A DNA stretch of 64,000 bases, from the NCBI GenBank assembly GCA_030581615.1, contig JAKTTT010000065.1:57937-121936 (forward strand), given 5' to 3'. This document shows, in pieces, positions 1 through 12,754 of the stretch (its first letter is position 1; each line of letters starts with the position of its first letter). The notes below the pieces were generated by a model. It had not been told where the DNA came from, searched no databases, and saw nothing but the letters and a program-made list of their open reading frames with translations. Position numbers and translations under genes: made by a program. The DNA is from Alloascoidea africana (lineage: Eukaryota; Ascomycota; Alloascoideomycetes; Alloascoideales; Alloascoideaceae).

Positions 1-1858
1 CTATTAGAAGTATCAATTCTTTGGGTGGAGTGAGCCAATTCGTACCAGTCTGGTGAAAAATTGGCGGGACGGAAGCTGCGGCAGTTATGGCCGCTACGCA
101 AATGATGATGATGGTGGGGATGGTTACTCCTTGATTAATTATCAGTTGCAAGCATCGGTTTGTAGCAGTACCGATTCGCTTTATGTCCCACGTACTGTAT
201 AATCACCTGCTATCGCGTTTGGCTAGTCGCAAGTTTCAACTACACTTTGGGATTAAGGACCAGAAATTAAGCCAACGTGTTCCGCCATGCCAAAAGGATC
301 GGCAAAGAATTGAACAGTATCAGAGTTTCAAGTGTGAGGTTTCAGTTCCCAGGTATCAGGTTCAAAGGGCTTTCAGATGAACATGAACTATTATGTTTTA
401 GCAGCAGGGAGAAAACTTCAAAAAGAAACAAAACAAAACAGATTGGTATTGTTTAAAGCAATGTAATGTACAAACCTTTGGTTTTACAAGAGATGTTCTG
501 ATTGTGCTTCTTGGTCTGATCGGGCAAATGAAAGTGTGGACTAATTTGCCAAGCAAATAGCGCAAACGAGCACCTTATTCCTTACTTTTTGTTCAGTTCT
601 AAACACTGTAAACATATACTCCAAGTTGTTTAAGGGGCGTAATCAACATCAAGCTTGGAGATAGCATAGTTCTGTCCCTTCGACACGGAAGATGATGTGA
701 ATTCAGGACGCGAGGCTTATTCAGATCGTAAGCAAACGAACTGTTCATCTTTTCAATTTCCTCAGTTTGCTTCTATAGCCTTATATTTCAATGAACATTG
801 ATATCTGTAGCCAAATCTGAGGTTCGATAGGTTCCCACAATGAACTTGACACAAAGGTCTATTCCATGACAAATTATGTAGGCTCTATCAGATTTTTTAA
901 AATTGGAGAGAATAAATAAAAAATTGGGTTGTCCATAAAGCTTTCATGCTTAAAAAATATGTGAACACAATGCTTTTAATCAAACCGTTTTTTCCTTGGA
1001 TTTTTGTCTGTATGTTGAACTCACAGTGCATACACCTGAGTCCAGATCTAAAGTTGCCTCAAGCTTAGATGCTCAGCTTTAAGCTCAACTCGACACAAAA
1101 AGGCGGTTTCACCGTCTATCTCTCAGTCATTATCGAGGGGACACTAATTATCACAATAATAGAACCTGAACAAGGATAAGATCGTAACCCAAATTGGCTC
1201 TTTTCCGGTTGATAACGCCATGTCTGTTGCACTATCTCATGGTGCCCATCCACGATTTCTGTGGTGTTACCATACAGTAGGAGTTAAGCTAGCAGGAGTA
1301 CGAGCTGTTGGTTATGGGCTCGTAAATGTGTATGCTCAGTTTGGCACTAAACGGGGGGGCACTAAACGGGTAGACAGGATTATGGCTGAGGACATGGTCA
1401 CAATTGCGTAGCCAAATCTTCTCAACTTCAGCTTGGAGAAGCCGGTTATGAGCCTTGGAATGAGGTGTCAGCAGGGATATATCTGCTGCATCCAATGCCA
1501 TTTGACGCCAACATCTATCAAATTTTTTAAAAGATTGTCTACAAAGCAATATCGGAATTGTATTTATTGTAGGGTTCAAAACTGTCGATCAGTGAAAAAC
1601 ACGCTCTGGGTAAGCTGTGTTGAAAAGCCTGTTAAACTTGCCAATCTGCAATCCAGCTATACCTCAACGTCTCCTCGAGATTCCCCTGAATCAGCCGTAC
1701 GTAATGCTACAAATCCTCGGGCAGGGGCTTTGGAGAACGCCTCAACCGTCAAAGCAGAATCATTTTAGAAACCATCAAACCTTGTAAAACGTTTTCTCTA
1801 CAAGAGCTCGAAATGCAACTTCCAATTGATTCTTTGTATTTATAACCTATTTATCATT
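1..1858. other. left-hand region without a supported gene
   Basis: Only short ORFs occur here on either strand (longest about 110 codons, many from non-ATG starts), and none has recognisable protein features. There is a direct repeat of a 13-nt unit, GGCACTAAACGGG, at 1343-1355 and 1358-1370. The right end is the 3' flank of the amidohydrolase gene. The end of a gene lying mostly outside the window cannot be excluded. Confidence 0.5.
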
Positions 1859-3172
1859 TTAGTCCCCGCGTTCTGCTCTCAGTTGGTCATATCTCAAAAC
1901 AGCTCCTAACAATACCTGGACACCATTTGCCAGCTCCTCTGGCTTGGTGTACTCACAATAATTATGGGAAATCCCGCCTTTGCTTGGGACAAATATCATC
2001 GAGGTTGGAGCCCGTGTGCTTGTACTACACGAGTCGTGTCCTGCTCCACTAGTAATCTCAAAGATTTTGTCTTGTCCCACAACCTCCGTAGCTGAGCTTT
2101 TCACACAAGAAACATTGTCGCTGTGGAATGATACAGCAGGGGAGGTGTAGATGTGCTCAAACTCCACAGTCAATGCTTCTTTGGTGAGTGTTCCGTTTCC
2201 TTCCTCTGCAACTGCTGCAAAATCTTTTTTCACGTCATTCACAATTGCTTCAAGCCCCGAGTCTTGTATATGTCTCACGTCAAGGATAAAGGACACAGAC
2301 TCTGGAATAACATTTGCTACTGCCGGCTCGAGGTTCATTATCCCAACACTACAGAGGCCGTTATGTTTGTGGGCCAACTCATTGGCCTTTACGATCATTT
2401 TCGAAGCCGCTAGTAGCGGGTCCTTTCGGGCGGTTAGTGGAGTTGTTCCCGTGTGCTGTGCTCTGCCTTTAACGTGCACTTTATACCACACGTAGGCCTG
2501 AACTCCTTTTACTATTCCAATCAACTTATCCTCGTTTTCGAGAATCGGACCCTGCTCAATATGTAGTTCAAAATGGGCAGCAATTGGGTTGGAACGGTAA
2601 CTTGCTGGGACTTTTCCTAAATACCCAATCCTGACCAACTCCTCCTGAACAGTTTTTGGGACCTTGTCTGTGACAGATTTTGTCTTGTACACCTTTTCAA
2701 TGTCAAGATTCTCAGCCCAAACTGCAGAGGCCATAATGCTAATGGGAAATCTTGCCCCTTCCTCATTCATCCAGTTGATTACACAGATTGGATAATGAGG
2801 AACAAAATTGTTCTCCTTTAGCGTTCGCAACACTTCTAGTCCTCCCAAAACTCCCAAAATACCATCATATCTGCCCCCGGTTGGTTGTGTGTCGAGATGC
2901 GAGCCAATGGCGGTTGGGGCAATGTCACCTTCTTTTCGTCCAGGGTATGTAGCAAAGATATTGCCAACCTGGTCTATTTTGATCGTGCACCCCAGCGCTT
3001 TGGTCTGTTCAATGAACCAGTCTTTGATCTGTTTATCATAGTCCGTCAAAGCGAGTCTGCAAACTCCAGTCTGTGTATTAGGATCTGGACCCCACTGGCC
3101 TTTTGCACCAAACTGGATGGCCGTGGAGTGGATGGAGTCAAGAAGACGGTCTTGTGAGATTTTGAACTGCAT
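1859..3172 (-). CDS. PYD3: M20-family carbamoylase/amidohydrolase (beta-ureidopropionase-like)
   Basis: The 437-aa protein belongs to the hydantoinase/carbamoylase branch of peptidase family M20, which includes yeast beta-alanine synthase (Pyd3) and allantoate amidohydrolases. These enzymes hydrolyse an N-carbamoyl group to the amine, CO2 and ammonia. The binuclear metal ligands are visible: SHLDTQ (His ~92), RYDG (Asp ~103), NEEGAR (Glu ~137/138), HIEQGP (His ~204) and GGISHN near the C-terminus. The open frame continues to a TTG at 3193, but the first ATG is at 3172 and gives the normal start MQFKIS. The gene is divergent from PFF1. Four GATAA cores in the shared upstream region suggest nitrogen control by GATA factors (inference). 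The family is certain; the exact substrate (N-carbamoyl-beta-alanine, allantoate or another ureido acid) cannot be read from sequence alone. Confidence 0.88.
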   Translation of the reverse strand: MQFKISQDRLLDSIHSTAIQFGAKGQWGPDPNTQTGVCRLALTDYDKQIKDWFIEQTKALGCTIKIDQVGNIFATYPGRKEGDIAPTAIGSHLDTQPTGGRYDGILGVLGGLEVLRTLKENNFVPHYPICVINWMNEEGARFPISIMASAVWAENLDIEKVYKTKSVTDKVPKTVQEELVRIGYLGKVPASYRSNPIAAHFELHIEQGPILENEDKLIGIVKGVQAYVWYKVHVKGRAQHTGTTPLTARKDPLLAASKMIVKANELAHKHNGLCSVGIMNLEPAVANVIPESVSFILDVRHIQDSGLEAIVNDVKKDFAAVAEEGNGTLTKEALTVEFEHIYTSPAVSFHSDNVSCVKSSATEVVGQDKIFEITSGAGHDSCSTSTRAPTSMIFVPSKGGISHNYCEYTKPEELANGVQVLLGAVLRYDQLRAERGD

Positions 3173-3888
3173 TTTGCGGTTGAAGGGGACCAAGGAAACA
3201 AGGAAAGGGAGAAAAAGGCAATTGGTGTGTAGTTTCCTCCGCTCTACTCGCCCGTCTCATTATCATATCGTCGATAACAAACGCAGGTTGGCCGAATCGG
3301 GAAAGCCGATGCCACAACGGGCAAATCGGCAAACCATATTTTGATTGCCAGATAGCCTCAATGACTCTGCTCTGGTCTTCAAAAGGAAGACAATGCCCAG
3401 AAAAAGTAAGAACAGTATTGCGTAGACAATTGTTATCAGAATAGTATTTGTTGGTCTTTCCAACGATTGCTGAGTGCTGTAGCTTGGATGGTTGTGTCCA
3501 AAGCCAACTAATTATTGATCTCTCCTTATCATTCCCGAACAGACTGATACAATGGGAAAGAGAAAGTTCTCATCCTGGCTGCTTGTGTCTAGCACGACTA
3601 CCCCTAAACATTTCCGTTCTCCTTTTCATGCCACCTTCCAGTTTGCTGGAGGCTCCATCAGCTATGCCAGTCTTCTTTTTACTGTGTCCTGTTTCGTACT
3701 TTCCGGACTTTTCAGTGCTGACTGCGAAAGACGGGTAACACATAATTAAGAAGATGCACGTGCAGGCACTATCTTTCATGTTGGATAAGTACCAAACAGC
3801 CCTTTCCTGTCTTTTACGATTTCCCCACGGCGTAAAGTTTTCATTCATTTCTAGCTCTGTGTCTGCTTGAAGATAGGGAGCCCGAGAG
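3173..3888. promoter_or_regulatory. divergent promoter region PYD3-like/PFF1 with GATAA elements
   Basis: This 716-bp gap separates two divergent genes. GATAA cores occur as an inverted pair at 3260-3264 (reverse) and 3273-3277 (forward), about 90-105 bp upstream of the amidohydrolase ATG, with further reverse cores at 3433-3437 and 3526-3530. GATA factors of the Gln3/Gat1 type use such clustered sites for nitrogen catabolite control. Assigning that control here is inference from the sites plus the enzyme family. No gene is visible in the gap. Confidence 0.45.
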
Positions 3889-6800
3889 ATGGTAGGAGAA
3901 AGCATCGGAGAATTGCACTCCAACTTTTCTGGCTCGGAGAGACCCGAAGCAGCTACCATTCAGACAGAACAATCGCAACGTTTTCAACCATCAGGCAATG
4001 ATTTGGCCCGTAACTCGGACACCGCAGATGCTGGTATGGAAGAAGCGGAAGCTGGGATCTTTTTGACATTTATCAGATCTACTTTTGGATTCCAGAAAAA
4101 ATCGCTCAGTTTTCTGGTTGTCATTACCTACATCTTTATTCTCGTGGAGTACAAATGCAGAGAATACCTAACTTTGATACCCCCATCCGGAGAATCTGAG
4201 CCTAGGATACTCCAAGAGTCATGGTCAGACCTCCAGATAATCGGCTCAGACTTTCATCCTTTTAATTCTCGCGCTATAGATCACGTACATGATTACATTA
4301 CAGACAGAGTCTTTTCGATAGCAAACAACTTTGCAACTGTGGAAGCCGACGACGACTGGGGACGACGAGCGCTGCTGTTACAACGAGATGTGTTTAACGA
4401 ATCGAACACTGCCGGCAGAGTTCTATTATTCGAATCGGGGAATGTCATTGCTAAAGTCCAAGGACGAGACCCATCCCTTGGCGCGATTCTGTTGAGCGCC
4501 CATTACGATAGTGTTCCAGCTTCCTACGGCGTTACAGATGATGGCTGTGGAATCGCAACTATGCTTGGGCTGTTAAAGCATTTTGCAGAAACGCCTTTGG
4601 AACGAAGCATCATCTTCAACTTCAACTTTAATGAAGAGTTTGGGCTCTTGGGAGCCGAAATGTTCTTCTACCACCCATGGAGCCCAACTGTAGAGTACTT
4701 TATTGATCTGGAGGGCACAGGCGCAGGCGGAAGAGCTGTTTTGTTTCGAGCAACTGACTATGGGGTTGCGTCTCATTATAGAGCCGTTAGTATGCCATTT
4801 GCGTCGTCTCTTTTCCAACAGGGCTTCAGCGAAGGTCTGGTTCATAGCGAAACGGATTACAAGATTTACTCAAGGAATGGTCTCCGGGGCATGGATATAG
4901 CATTCTACAAGCCTCGCTCGCTATATCACACAAGATCAGATAGTATTCAGGGTACAACAAAGGGGTCATTGTGGCATATGCTTTCGAATACACTCGAAGT
5001 TGTGACCTCTATGGGTAACGAACGGAATTTTGATAACACGAGAGAGCAGGCTGTATTTTTTGATGTCCTGGGTAAATGGTTTGTCATTCTCCCAATCTCC
5101 AAAGTATTTATCCTGAACGTCATCGGACTTATTGCAGGTCCCACTTTAATAGGAATTCTGTTACTCCTTGTTTCAGGCGCAAAAGCTTGGAATACATCTG
5201 GAGTAGGCTGGTTCAGGGGGCCTGTCGCTATACTGATCTCTTTTTCTTTAACTGTTGCCGCAAGTTCTATTCTTTCGCAAATCAACCCTCTGATTTCAAC
5301 GTCAGATTTCGTAAGCCCCTTGATCGGGCTTATTTGTATTTTTGCGCTATCATCATATATCTTATTGGCCCTGTTTCACTATATCCGCCCCGTTCATGAA
5401 CAAAAGTTAATTTTGTTGGAGGAATCATTCATACTATGGTGGCTCATTGTTTTGTACGTCACAGTTAGAGAACAAGGCCACAGTACCTCAACTGGATTTT
5501 ACGCAGCGACAATAATATACTGGCTCTATGCAATTGTAGTCATTTTGGGGTTGCTAGGGTTGCTGGTGTCAAAACGGCATTCTCGATCACTTTTGTCAAA
5601 GAGAGACTACTTTAAACGTGGTAGAGGATATGGCACCACTGCGGCCAGTAGTCGTCACTCGGTAGTATCCAGTTCAGCAGTTGATACACTGGAACGTGCT
5701 CCTAATGACAATGAAAACGAAAGGGCTCCGCTTTTATCTGGAAGTGGAAGAGAGCATTGTGATGAGCACGATCAAGATAATACCATTAAACATAAACTGA
5801 AGCACGCGGCCCTCAAGTCTCTGAGCTATGATTGGAGTATTCAATTCCTAATATTAGTCCCTATTGCAACATTTTTGGCCTACGACCTTGGATATTTGGT
5901 TCTGGAAGGGCTGGGCCAAACTCCACTTGAAAGCTATGGTGCCCAACTTCGAGTTTTCAAACTGTTATGTATCATATCTGCACTATTTGTCTTTCCCGTG
6001 TTGCCTTTTATTCACAGATTCCACTTTCTTCTGTCAGCAGCATTGCTGCTTGGAGTTGTATATTTTTCCCTCGTTTCCGTATTTGAATCACCATTTTCAA
6101 TGACAGCACCTTTGAAATTGTCTGTGAATCAATATGTGGACCTCGATTCGGACGTTATTTCACCAGTGGTTAACGTTTACGGGAGGAAGGGGTATGTCGA
6201 ACCAGTTCTGCAAGACATACCATCGATCAAGACAAATGGCCAAAAAATTGCATGTAAACAGCAAGGGAACGACGGCAGGGAAATTTGCTCCTATACTGGT
6301 CTCAGGCCTTGGATAATTAGTGGAAACGATAAACAGATCGCTGCAGACTATCATAACTGGCTGAACATCACTGTTATTAACAATGGCAAACGGGGAAGCG
6401 GATTGTTAAAAGGTGACATTTTGATAAACGCAAAGGAGAACCGAGCATGTTCTATATATTTCAACACCACTGTTTTCGATTCGAATGATTTGAATAGTGG
6501 AGTATCCCCAGTGAAAGTCGTTACAGTATTTCACGATGAAGAACAGTTCAACCAAACATATTTTGGAAGAACCTCTAGGAATGAAAATACGTACTCAAGT
6601 GCACGAACACAAAACCAGGGCTTTGAAGTCGTTGCATCTGGATATGAACGCGATCTCATGTCAGGGTCCGAAAAGTATAAGTATCTCCGAGGAATTAATG
6701 AATTTCATCTACACAAGCTAAACTGGACCCAGAACTACTATCATGTAGGGTTCGAATGGATCCCAAGATGGCTGGATGACAGCAGTAGCACCATGGGATC

Positions 6801-7032
6801 ATATGCAAGTCCAGTAACCGATGACTTTGACTATGATTCGCCAGCTGCAAATTCTCTCGGTATTCGTGTTTATTGTTATTGGGGAGAGTATAATTCAGAA
6901 TCCCTCGTTGGCACAGAAATCAAACGAAAAATTCCAGCATTTGATGAACTGTTGGAGTATTCCCCTCATGATGTGTCGTGGGCCAGCATGGGGAAGGGAT
7001 TGGTTGTACTTTCCAAATATGTCGAGCTGTGA
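3889..7032 (+). CDS. PFF1: vacuolar membrane protease, M28 family
   Basis: The 1047-aa polytopic protein is orthologous to Pff1, the zinc metalloprotease of the fungal vacuole membrane. After a hydrophilic N-terminus and a first membrane segment (about residues 75-90) comes an M28 peptidase domain. Its metal-binding motifs are visible: SAHYDS, VTDDGCG, FNEEFG, DLEGTG and a SETDY segment. The C-terminal half has a run of hydrophobic segments (about 410-560 and 650-750) broken by a basic/acidic cytosolic loop, then a large luminal domain rich in N-x-S/T sites. The length is typical of fungal Pff1. The gene is a single exon with the ATG at 3889, the first Met of the frame, and is divergent from the amidohydrolase. 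Confidence 0.92.
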   Translation: MVGESIGELHSNFSGSERPEAATIQTEQSQRFQPSGNDLARNSDTADAGMEEAEAGIFLTFIRSTFGFQKKSLSFLVVITYIFILVEYKCREYLTLIPPSGESEPRILQESWSDLQIIGSDFHPFNSRAIDHVHDYITDRVFSIANNFATVEADDDWGRRALLLQRDVFNESNTAGRVLLFESGNVIAKVQGRDPSLGAILLSAHYDSVPASYGVTDDGCGIATMLGLLKHFAETPLERSIIFNFNFNEEFGLLGAEMFFYHPWSPTVEYFIDLEGTGAGGRAVLFRATDYGVASHYRAVSMPFASSLFQQGFSEGLVHSETDYKIYSRNGLRGMDIAFYKPRSLYHTRSDSIQGTTKGSLWHMLSNTLEVVTSMGNERNFDNTREQAVFFDVLGKWFVILPISKVFILNVIGLIAGPTLIGILLLLVSGAKAWNTSGVGWFRGPVAILISFSLTVAASSILSQINPLISTSDFVSPLIGLICIFALSSYILLALFHYIRPVHEQKLILLEESFILWWLIVLYVTVREQGHSTSTGFYAATIIYWLYAIVVILGLLGLLVSKRHSRSLLSKRDYFKRGRGYGTTAASSRHSVVSSSAVDTLERAPNDNENERAPLLSGSGREHCDEHDQDNTIKHKLKHAALKSLSYDWSIQFLILVPIATFLAYDLGYLVLEGLGQTPLESYGAQLRVFKLLCIISALFVFPVLPFIHRFHFLLSAALLLGVVYFSLVSVFESPFSMTAPLKLSVNQYVDLDSDVISPVVNVYGRKGYVEPVLQDIPSIKTNGQKIACKQQGNDGREICSYTGLRPWIISGNDKQIAADYHNWLNITVINNGKRGSGLLKGDILINAKENRACSIYFNTTVFDSNDLNSGVSPVKVVTVFHDEEQFNQTYFGRTSRNENTYSSARTQNQGFEVVASGYERDLMSGSEKYKYLRGINEFHLHKLNWTQNYYHVGFEWIPRWLDDSSSTMGSYASPVTDDFDYDSPAANSLGIRVYCYWGEYNSESLVGTEIKRKIPAFDELLEYSPHDVSWASMGKGLVVLSKYVEL

Positions 7033-7285
7033 CAAAGCAACAAGACAACTATGGATACATTTTAATGTTTTAATTTGTTATATTCCAGTCGTGTATCATG
7101 ATTAAAAAACGCGGTCAAACCTTTCCCTTCATGCTTGAACGACTTTTGGATATGTTTATGTTTTCCGCATTTTATAAAATAAAGCATAAACTTTTTTCGT
7201 CTCATTTACCTGTATAGTGCACTTACAAAACCCTCTTATTTTGCAATATAGACTACATCATACTTCCATAGAAAGCATAAGCACC

Positions 7286-8986
7286 TCAATTATCCTTATC
7301 CAAGAATCGAGCGCTTTCCGCCAGAGACAGAATGTACTCCTTGGACAATGAGTACGCGTTCGAATTCTCATCTATAATCGTCAGGTTGTCCCTATTTGCC
7401 TTGAATACATCCCAAAATGATTTGGCTTTTTGCTCAAAAGAATCATACAAGATGAAAAAATTGTTTGTCGTTAAAGGTCCGGGATGATCATACGAACCGA
7501 CAAACAAAAGGTATCTTTCGCTCCATTCCCCAGGATACCCATAAAAAATATTGCAGTCATACCATTTCCAGTCGTATAAATTGTGTTTGCCAATTTCGGA
7601 GTAGTCTTTGAAACTTATGTCCTGTAACTTAAAGGGGAATCTATAAAACTTACTCTCTTCAGGCCCTGCACTTGTTTTTTTTGTGGTTGTGTTACTCGTC
7701 CCGATTTTCTTCACAAATTGTTTCATTGAAAAGAGAGAGTATATAGGGAATGGGTGGATTTGGTTGGTTATAACGGCCACCCCAGAAAACTCGTTGACAC
7801 AGAGGTCAAGCTGACCAGGTTGGCCAAGCGTTAATTTTCTGACAAGCCTCCCCGTTTTCTTGTTTAGTTGAAAAAGCTCTGGATCCAATTCTATTGGAAC
7901 AGTGAACCTCGAATAGATTGCATCGTGCTCTATTGGACTATTGTCAAGGTTTTGCTTTGTCGCCGACCATATAAACAAATCATGAGCAGTTATGGTTAAA
8001 AAGCAATTTTTGCAATAACCATTTGATGCGTAGGAATTGCCGATACTGGTTTCAGTTGCCATTGAAAACGTGAGAACGTTTTGCCAAAGAAATTTGGCAA
8101 GCCTATTGCTGTCTTCTTGCAATTGATAAACAAAAATTACCATCTTACCAGAATCGTGCGTTCCAATACGGTAGATGCTATCTCCATAGTGAACATAAAC
8201 GAATGAAAACTCCTCAAGTTTCAAGTCCGGCCATCGTTTTTTCTCCTCTTCTATTTTTGGTAAATTCCAGAATACCCCGAGGCAGTCTATTGTGACTCGA
8301 AGCATTGCAGAGCCTGGTTTGTTGATCGTTTTAAACGAATAGTATAATGCATTCCGACAGTTTAGTTGGCTATAGCCTTTTCCGGTACCACTCAACTTGT
8401 ACAGTCTCATTAACTCTTCCCCATTACGAACTCTACCCAAATTGCCTGTGTGCAGATCAAAAACCATTCTAGTCCAGACATCATTTGCAAAGGCTGTAAT
8501 GATGATGGCGCTTTGACCAGTTTTTCGATTTCGGCTCCTATAAGCGCGAAGGTTGGACTTGCCAGCAACCATGATCACTTCAATTGGGTTTCCATCTTGA
8601 GGTATTGGAAATATATCATGGCGAAGAGGTGACCTCTCAAGGGTGTGGTCATATTTCGGTTGGGCCCCCAGAAGAGGCTCAAATAATGATTTTCTAAGGG
8701 AGATCATATTACCCGAAAACCTGTGAACCAAAGCTTTCAAAACAAACCTCCATGATTCAGTTGGACGTTTATGAATAGTGCTTACATTATAATGAGCTCT
8801 GACCAGGGATTCACAGGTGCCTTCATCTAGCCTATTACTAAGGTCAGTGCTGGTGCACATTAACGAAACAACATCTTTGAATTCTACCCGCTCTAAGATA
8901 TTCAAAAGGATCTCGTTGGGAAGAGTCAAAAAACTGGCCGGGATCAGGCTTTCGGAGTAGATGGAGTGCTTCAAGTTATTGCCCAT
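7286..8986 (-). CDS. F-box protein
   Basis: The 566-aa protein has an F-box close to its N-terminus (about residues 17-60, LPNEILLNILERVEFKDVVS), the segment that binds Skp1 in SCF ubiquitin ligases. The remainder shows no WD40 or leucine-rich repeat pattern I can identify. It has alternating hydrophobic and aromatic stretches that could form a beta-rich substrate-recognition domain, as in many fungus-specific F-box proteins. The substrate is unknown. The gene is a single exon with an ATG start at 8986. It is convergent with PFF1 (253 bp between stop codons) and lies 270 bp downstream of the dioxygenase gene on the same strand. Confidence 0.75.
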   Translation of the reverse strand: MGNNLKHSIYSESLIPASFLTLPNEILLNILERVEFKDVVSLMCTSTDLSNRLDEGTCESLVRAHYNVSTIHKRPTESWRFVLKALVHRFSGNMISLRKSLFEPLLGAQPKYDHTLERSPLRHDIFPIPQDGNPIEVIMVAGKSNLRAYRSRNRKTGQSAIIITAFANDVWTRMVFDLHTGNLGRVRNGEELMRLYKLSGTGKGYSQLNCRNALYYSFKTINKPGSAMLRVTIDCLGVFWNLPKIEEEKKRWPDLKLEEFSFVYVHYGDSIYRIGTHDSGKMVIFVYQLQEDSNRLAKFLWQNVLTFSMATETSIGNSYASNGYCKNCFLTITAHDLFIWSATKQNLDNSPIEHDAIYSRFTVPIELDPELFQLNKKTGRLVRKLTLGQPGQLDLCVNEFSGVAVITNQIHPFPIYSLFSMKQFVKKIGTSNTTTKKTSAGPEESKFYRFPFKLQDISFKDYSEIGKHNLYDWKWYDCNIFYGYPGEWSERYLLFVGSYDHPGPLTTNNFFILYDSFEQKAKSFWDVFKANRDNLTIIDENSNAYSLSKEYILSLAESARFLDKDN

Positions 8987-9256
8987 CGCACTATATGGCT
9001 GGCCTTCCTGTTAGTTGGACGAGGTATAAGGCGATGGGAAAGGATGTCTACATTGTGGGCAAATATACTTAATTCTGTGTTGTGACACAAAACCAGACTT
9101 GTCTTTGAGAAATCTCCAGCTGGAAGAGCCGGTCTTAAGTTTACGCCATGTGAATTGTTCCGTCTATTTGTAAACAGAAGCGCTTCTGTTGGAGAACTGT
9201 TCGGCTTCCACGGTCCACATTCATTTATTTATTCGTTCGTCTTGAGAAAACTAAGT

Positions 9257-10486
9257 CTAAACTGTCACCCCTTGTGAGCCCTTAGTGGGCTCTATGGGGG
9301 TTCTAACCCATCGCTCATGCTCTCTCCCGTAAAGAAGAAGCGAAACTGGCTCATCACTGGCTACTGTATGGAGCTTTTCTACACCAAATAGCTTTATCTT
9401 GCCGTCAGTCCAATTTTTTGATGTGATCTTTTCCCATTGATCAGGTTTCCTGATCCCCAGTCTTTCGAGCTTTGGGGAATCCAAAGTTTCCGGATCAATG
9501 ACCACCTCCGGCCGGAGCGAATTGAAGTAGATCAACGCCAATCTTTGATGTCCTCGCTGGTCTTTTGGAGGCCTAACAACTCTGTGAATGGTGGATTTGA
9601 AATACCCCCCAGTTAGGAATTCGAGAGTATCTGCGACGTTGACAACGAGAGAATCTGGTACGTAACCAACATATTTCCATTTCCCAGAATGTGAGTCTCT
9701 GATCTGCAATGACTGCATTGGCTGGGAGGTGATGAAGGTGAAAGCTCCAGCATCCGAGTGTCCTCTAAGCCAAGTATCCTTTGTTTTTTCATAATCCTCT
9801 TGTTTCATCGGGTGATACATCATGAATCTTCCAAAACTTGAAGGCGACTTTTCTGGCTGATCATTTAGTACCTCCCAGTATTTCCATAGAGTGCCTTCCG
9901 GTTTCTCCAAGACAATATCGCAGAGACGCAGCAGCTTTGGGAGTACATCAAAGTTAATATGCTTGAAAAACTCGGAAATTTCTTCCAGATACGCCTTTAG
10001 CAATTCTGGGTGATCCTGGGTGTACTTGCTGTTTTCATGAACGATATTTTCAAAGTTGTAAAACTCGATCTCATCTCTCACATTGTTCTGCATGTGCCAG
10101 TACTTTCTAGGTTTAAAGCCTGGGGCGCCGTTTCCTCTTTCCTTTTTCACCAGATCCTTGTGATACTTTGCCTTTTCCTCGTCTGGAATCTCAAACAGGC
10201 TCTGTGCAATCGCATACAGTTTATCCAGTTTTGCCTTATCAAAGCCATAGTCTTTAATAGCAATAAATCCCTGCGTTATGATTGACTGTTCCAAAGTTTT
10301 GGCAAGTTCTATTCTGGACTCTAGTCCCTCCTCGCCAGGTTGATAATTGCCAAAGTCGAGAATATCAATCTCCACAGTTTCGGTTGTGTCTTTTGTGGGA
10401 TGGACGTGCACAAAAGGTCTAACGTTGTACTTTTCATCAACGAGTTGCTTATCAAGAGTAGGCTTTTCCGCTTGGTTCACTGTCAT
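9257..10486 (-). CDS. 2-oxoglutarate/Fe(II) dioxygenase, isopenicillin-N-synthase family
   Basis: The 409-aa protein has the N-terminal non-heme dioxygenase region (about 35-160) followed by the 2OG-Fe(II) core. Iron ligands are visible as H-x-D in GHSDAGAFTFI and the distal His in STIHRVVRPP. The oxoglutarate-binding Arg is in QRLALIYF, where the usual R-x-S is R-x-A. Fungal members oxidise varied small molecules and the substrate cannot be inferred. This is a cytosolic protein with no signal peptide. The first ATG is at 10486. Neighbours (F-box protein, ARF1) give no pathway clue and no biosynthetic cluster is present. Confidence 0.85.
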   Translation of the reverse strand: MTVNQAEKPTLDKQLVDEKYNVRPFVHVHPTKDTTETVEIDILDFGNYQPGEEGLESRIELAKTLEQSIITQGFIAIKDYGFDKAKLDKLYAIAQSLFEIPDEEKAKYHKDLVKKERGNGAPGFKPRKYWHMQNNVRDEIEFYNFENIVHENSKYTQDHPELLKAYLEEISEFFKHINFDVLPKLLRLCDIVLEKPEGTLWKYWEVLNDQPEKSPSSFGRFMMYHPMKQEDYEKTKDTWLRGHSDAGAFTFITSQPMQSLQIRDSHSGKWKYVGYVPDSLVVNVADTLEFLTGGYFKSTIHRVVRPPKDQRGHQRLALIYFNSLRPEVVIDPETLDSPKLERLGIRKPDQWEKITSKNWTDGKIKLFGVEKLHTVASDEPVSLLLYGREHERWVRTPIEPTKGSQGVTV

Positions 10487-11168
10487 CTGGATGGGAGTTT
10501 GTAGAGTAAAAAGACTGCCGACCGGAATTCTTCCTCCTTAAATGCTTTCTTGGAAGAAGAAAACGGCTTTTCTGCAGTCGCTTTAGCTCGGTGATGATCC
10601 GAGCAAACTGTAGTCTGTTGATCCCGATGTTGACGCCATAGCTTGTGCCCATGACGAAGAGCTAATTCTACAAAGTTGCTCAATCCGAGCACCACCACCA
10701 GTATCAGGACTCACTGCAACGGCTTTGACAATTGATCACCAACTTGCAAGCCATGGGACTGGTCCTGAATCAATAGTACTAAAGGTGTTTTCAATCTTCT
10801 GGTGCAGTCAGCTGCCAAAAGATTCTTGATTCAAATACCGTGCTGACCTCTATAGAAGGTTGATGTCAGAGACAATAATCATTTAAAAGTTTGCGCTCAT
10901 CAATACTGCTAGAAAGCTCTTACCTTAATCAAGTATTAGAAAACGGTTTCAAGGAATTTGAACTGCTTGCCCCACTACAAAGAACCAGAAAAAGAATTTA
11001 TCAACGCGATTTTAATACGACTTGGATACAGCACAATTTCTAATATCAATTGCATTTAACAGTTTTACAGATAATCTTGCAATCTTTAACAAACAATGTG
11101 ACATACATCACCAACAAAGGCTGTCAACCTCATCTAAACTAACAAGCAGATCTAGTATAGTAAACCGA
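10487..11168. other. gap between dioxygenase and ARF1
   Basis: This 682-bp region is upstream of the dioxygenase gene and downstream of ARF1 (both on the minus strand). Short minus-strand ORFs of 66-71 codons around 10452-10698 overlap the promoter and lack protein-like features. No further gene is seen. Confidence 0.5.

Positions 11169-12754
<1,586 letters not shown>

Noticed and set aside
1573-1583. B-box-like GTTCAAAAC and similar matches elsewhere (for example near 27180 and 45850)
   Set aside because: No matching A-box, acceptor stem or T-stem pairing, so none is a tRNA gene.
3173-3193. TTG-initiated extension of the amidohydrolase
   Set aside because: Non-ATG start; the ATG at 3172 gives a normal N-terminus.
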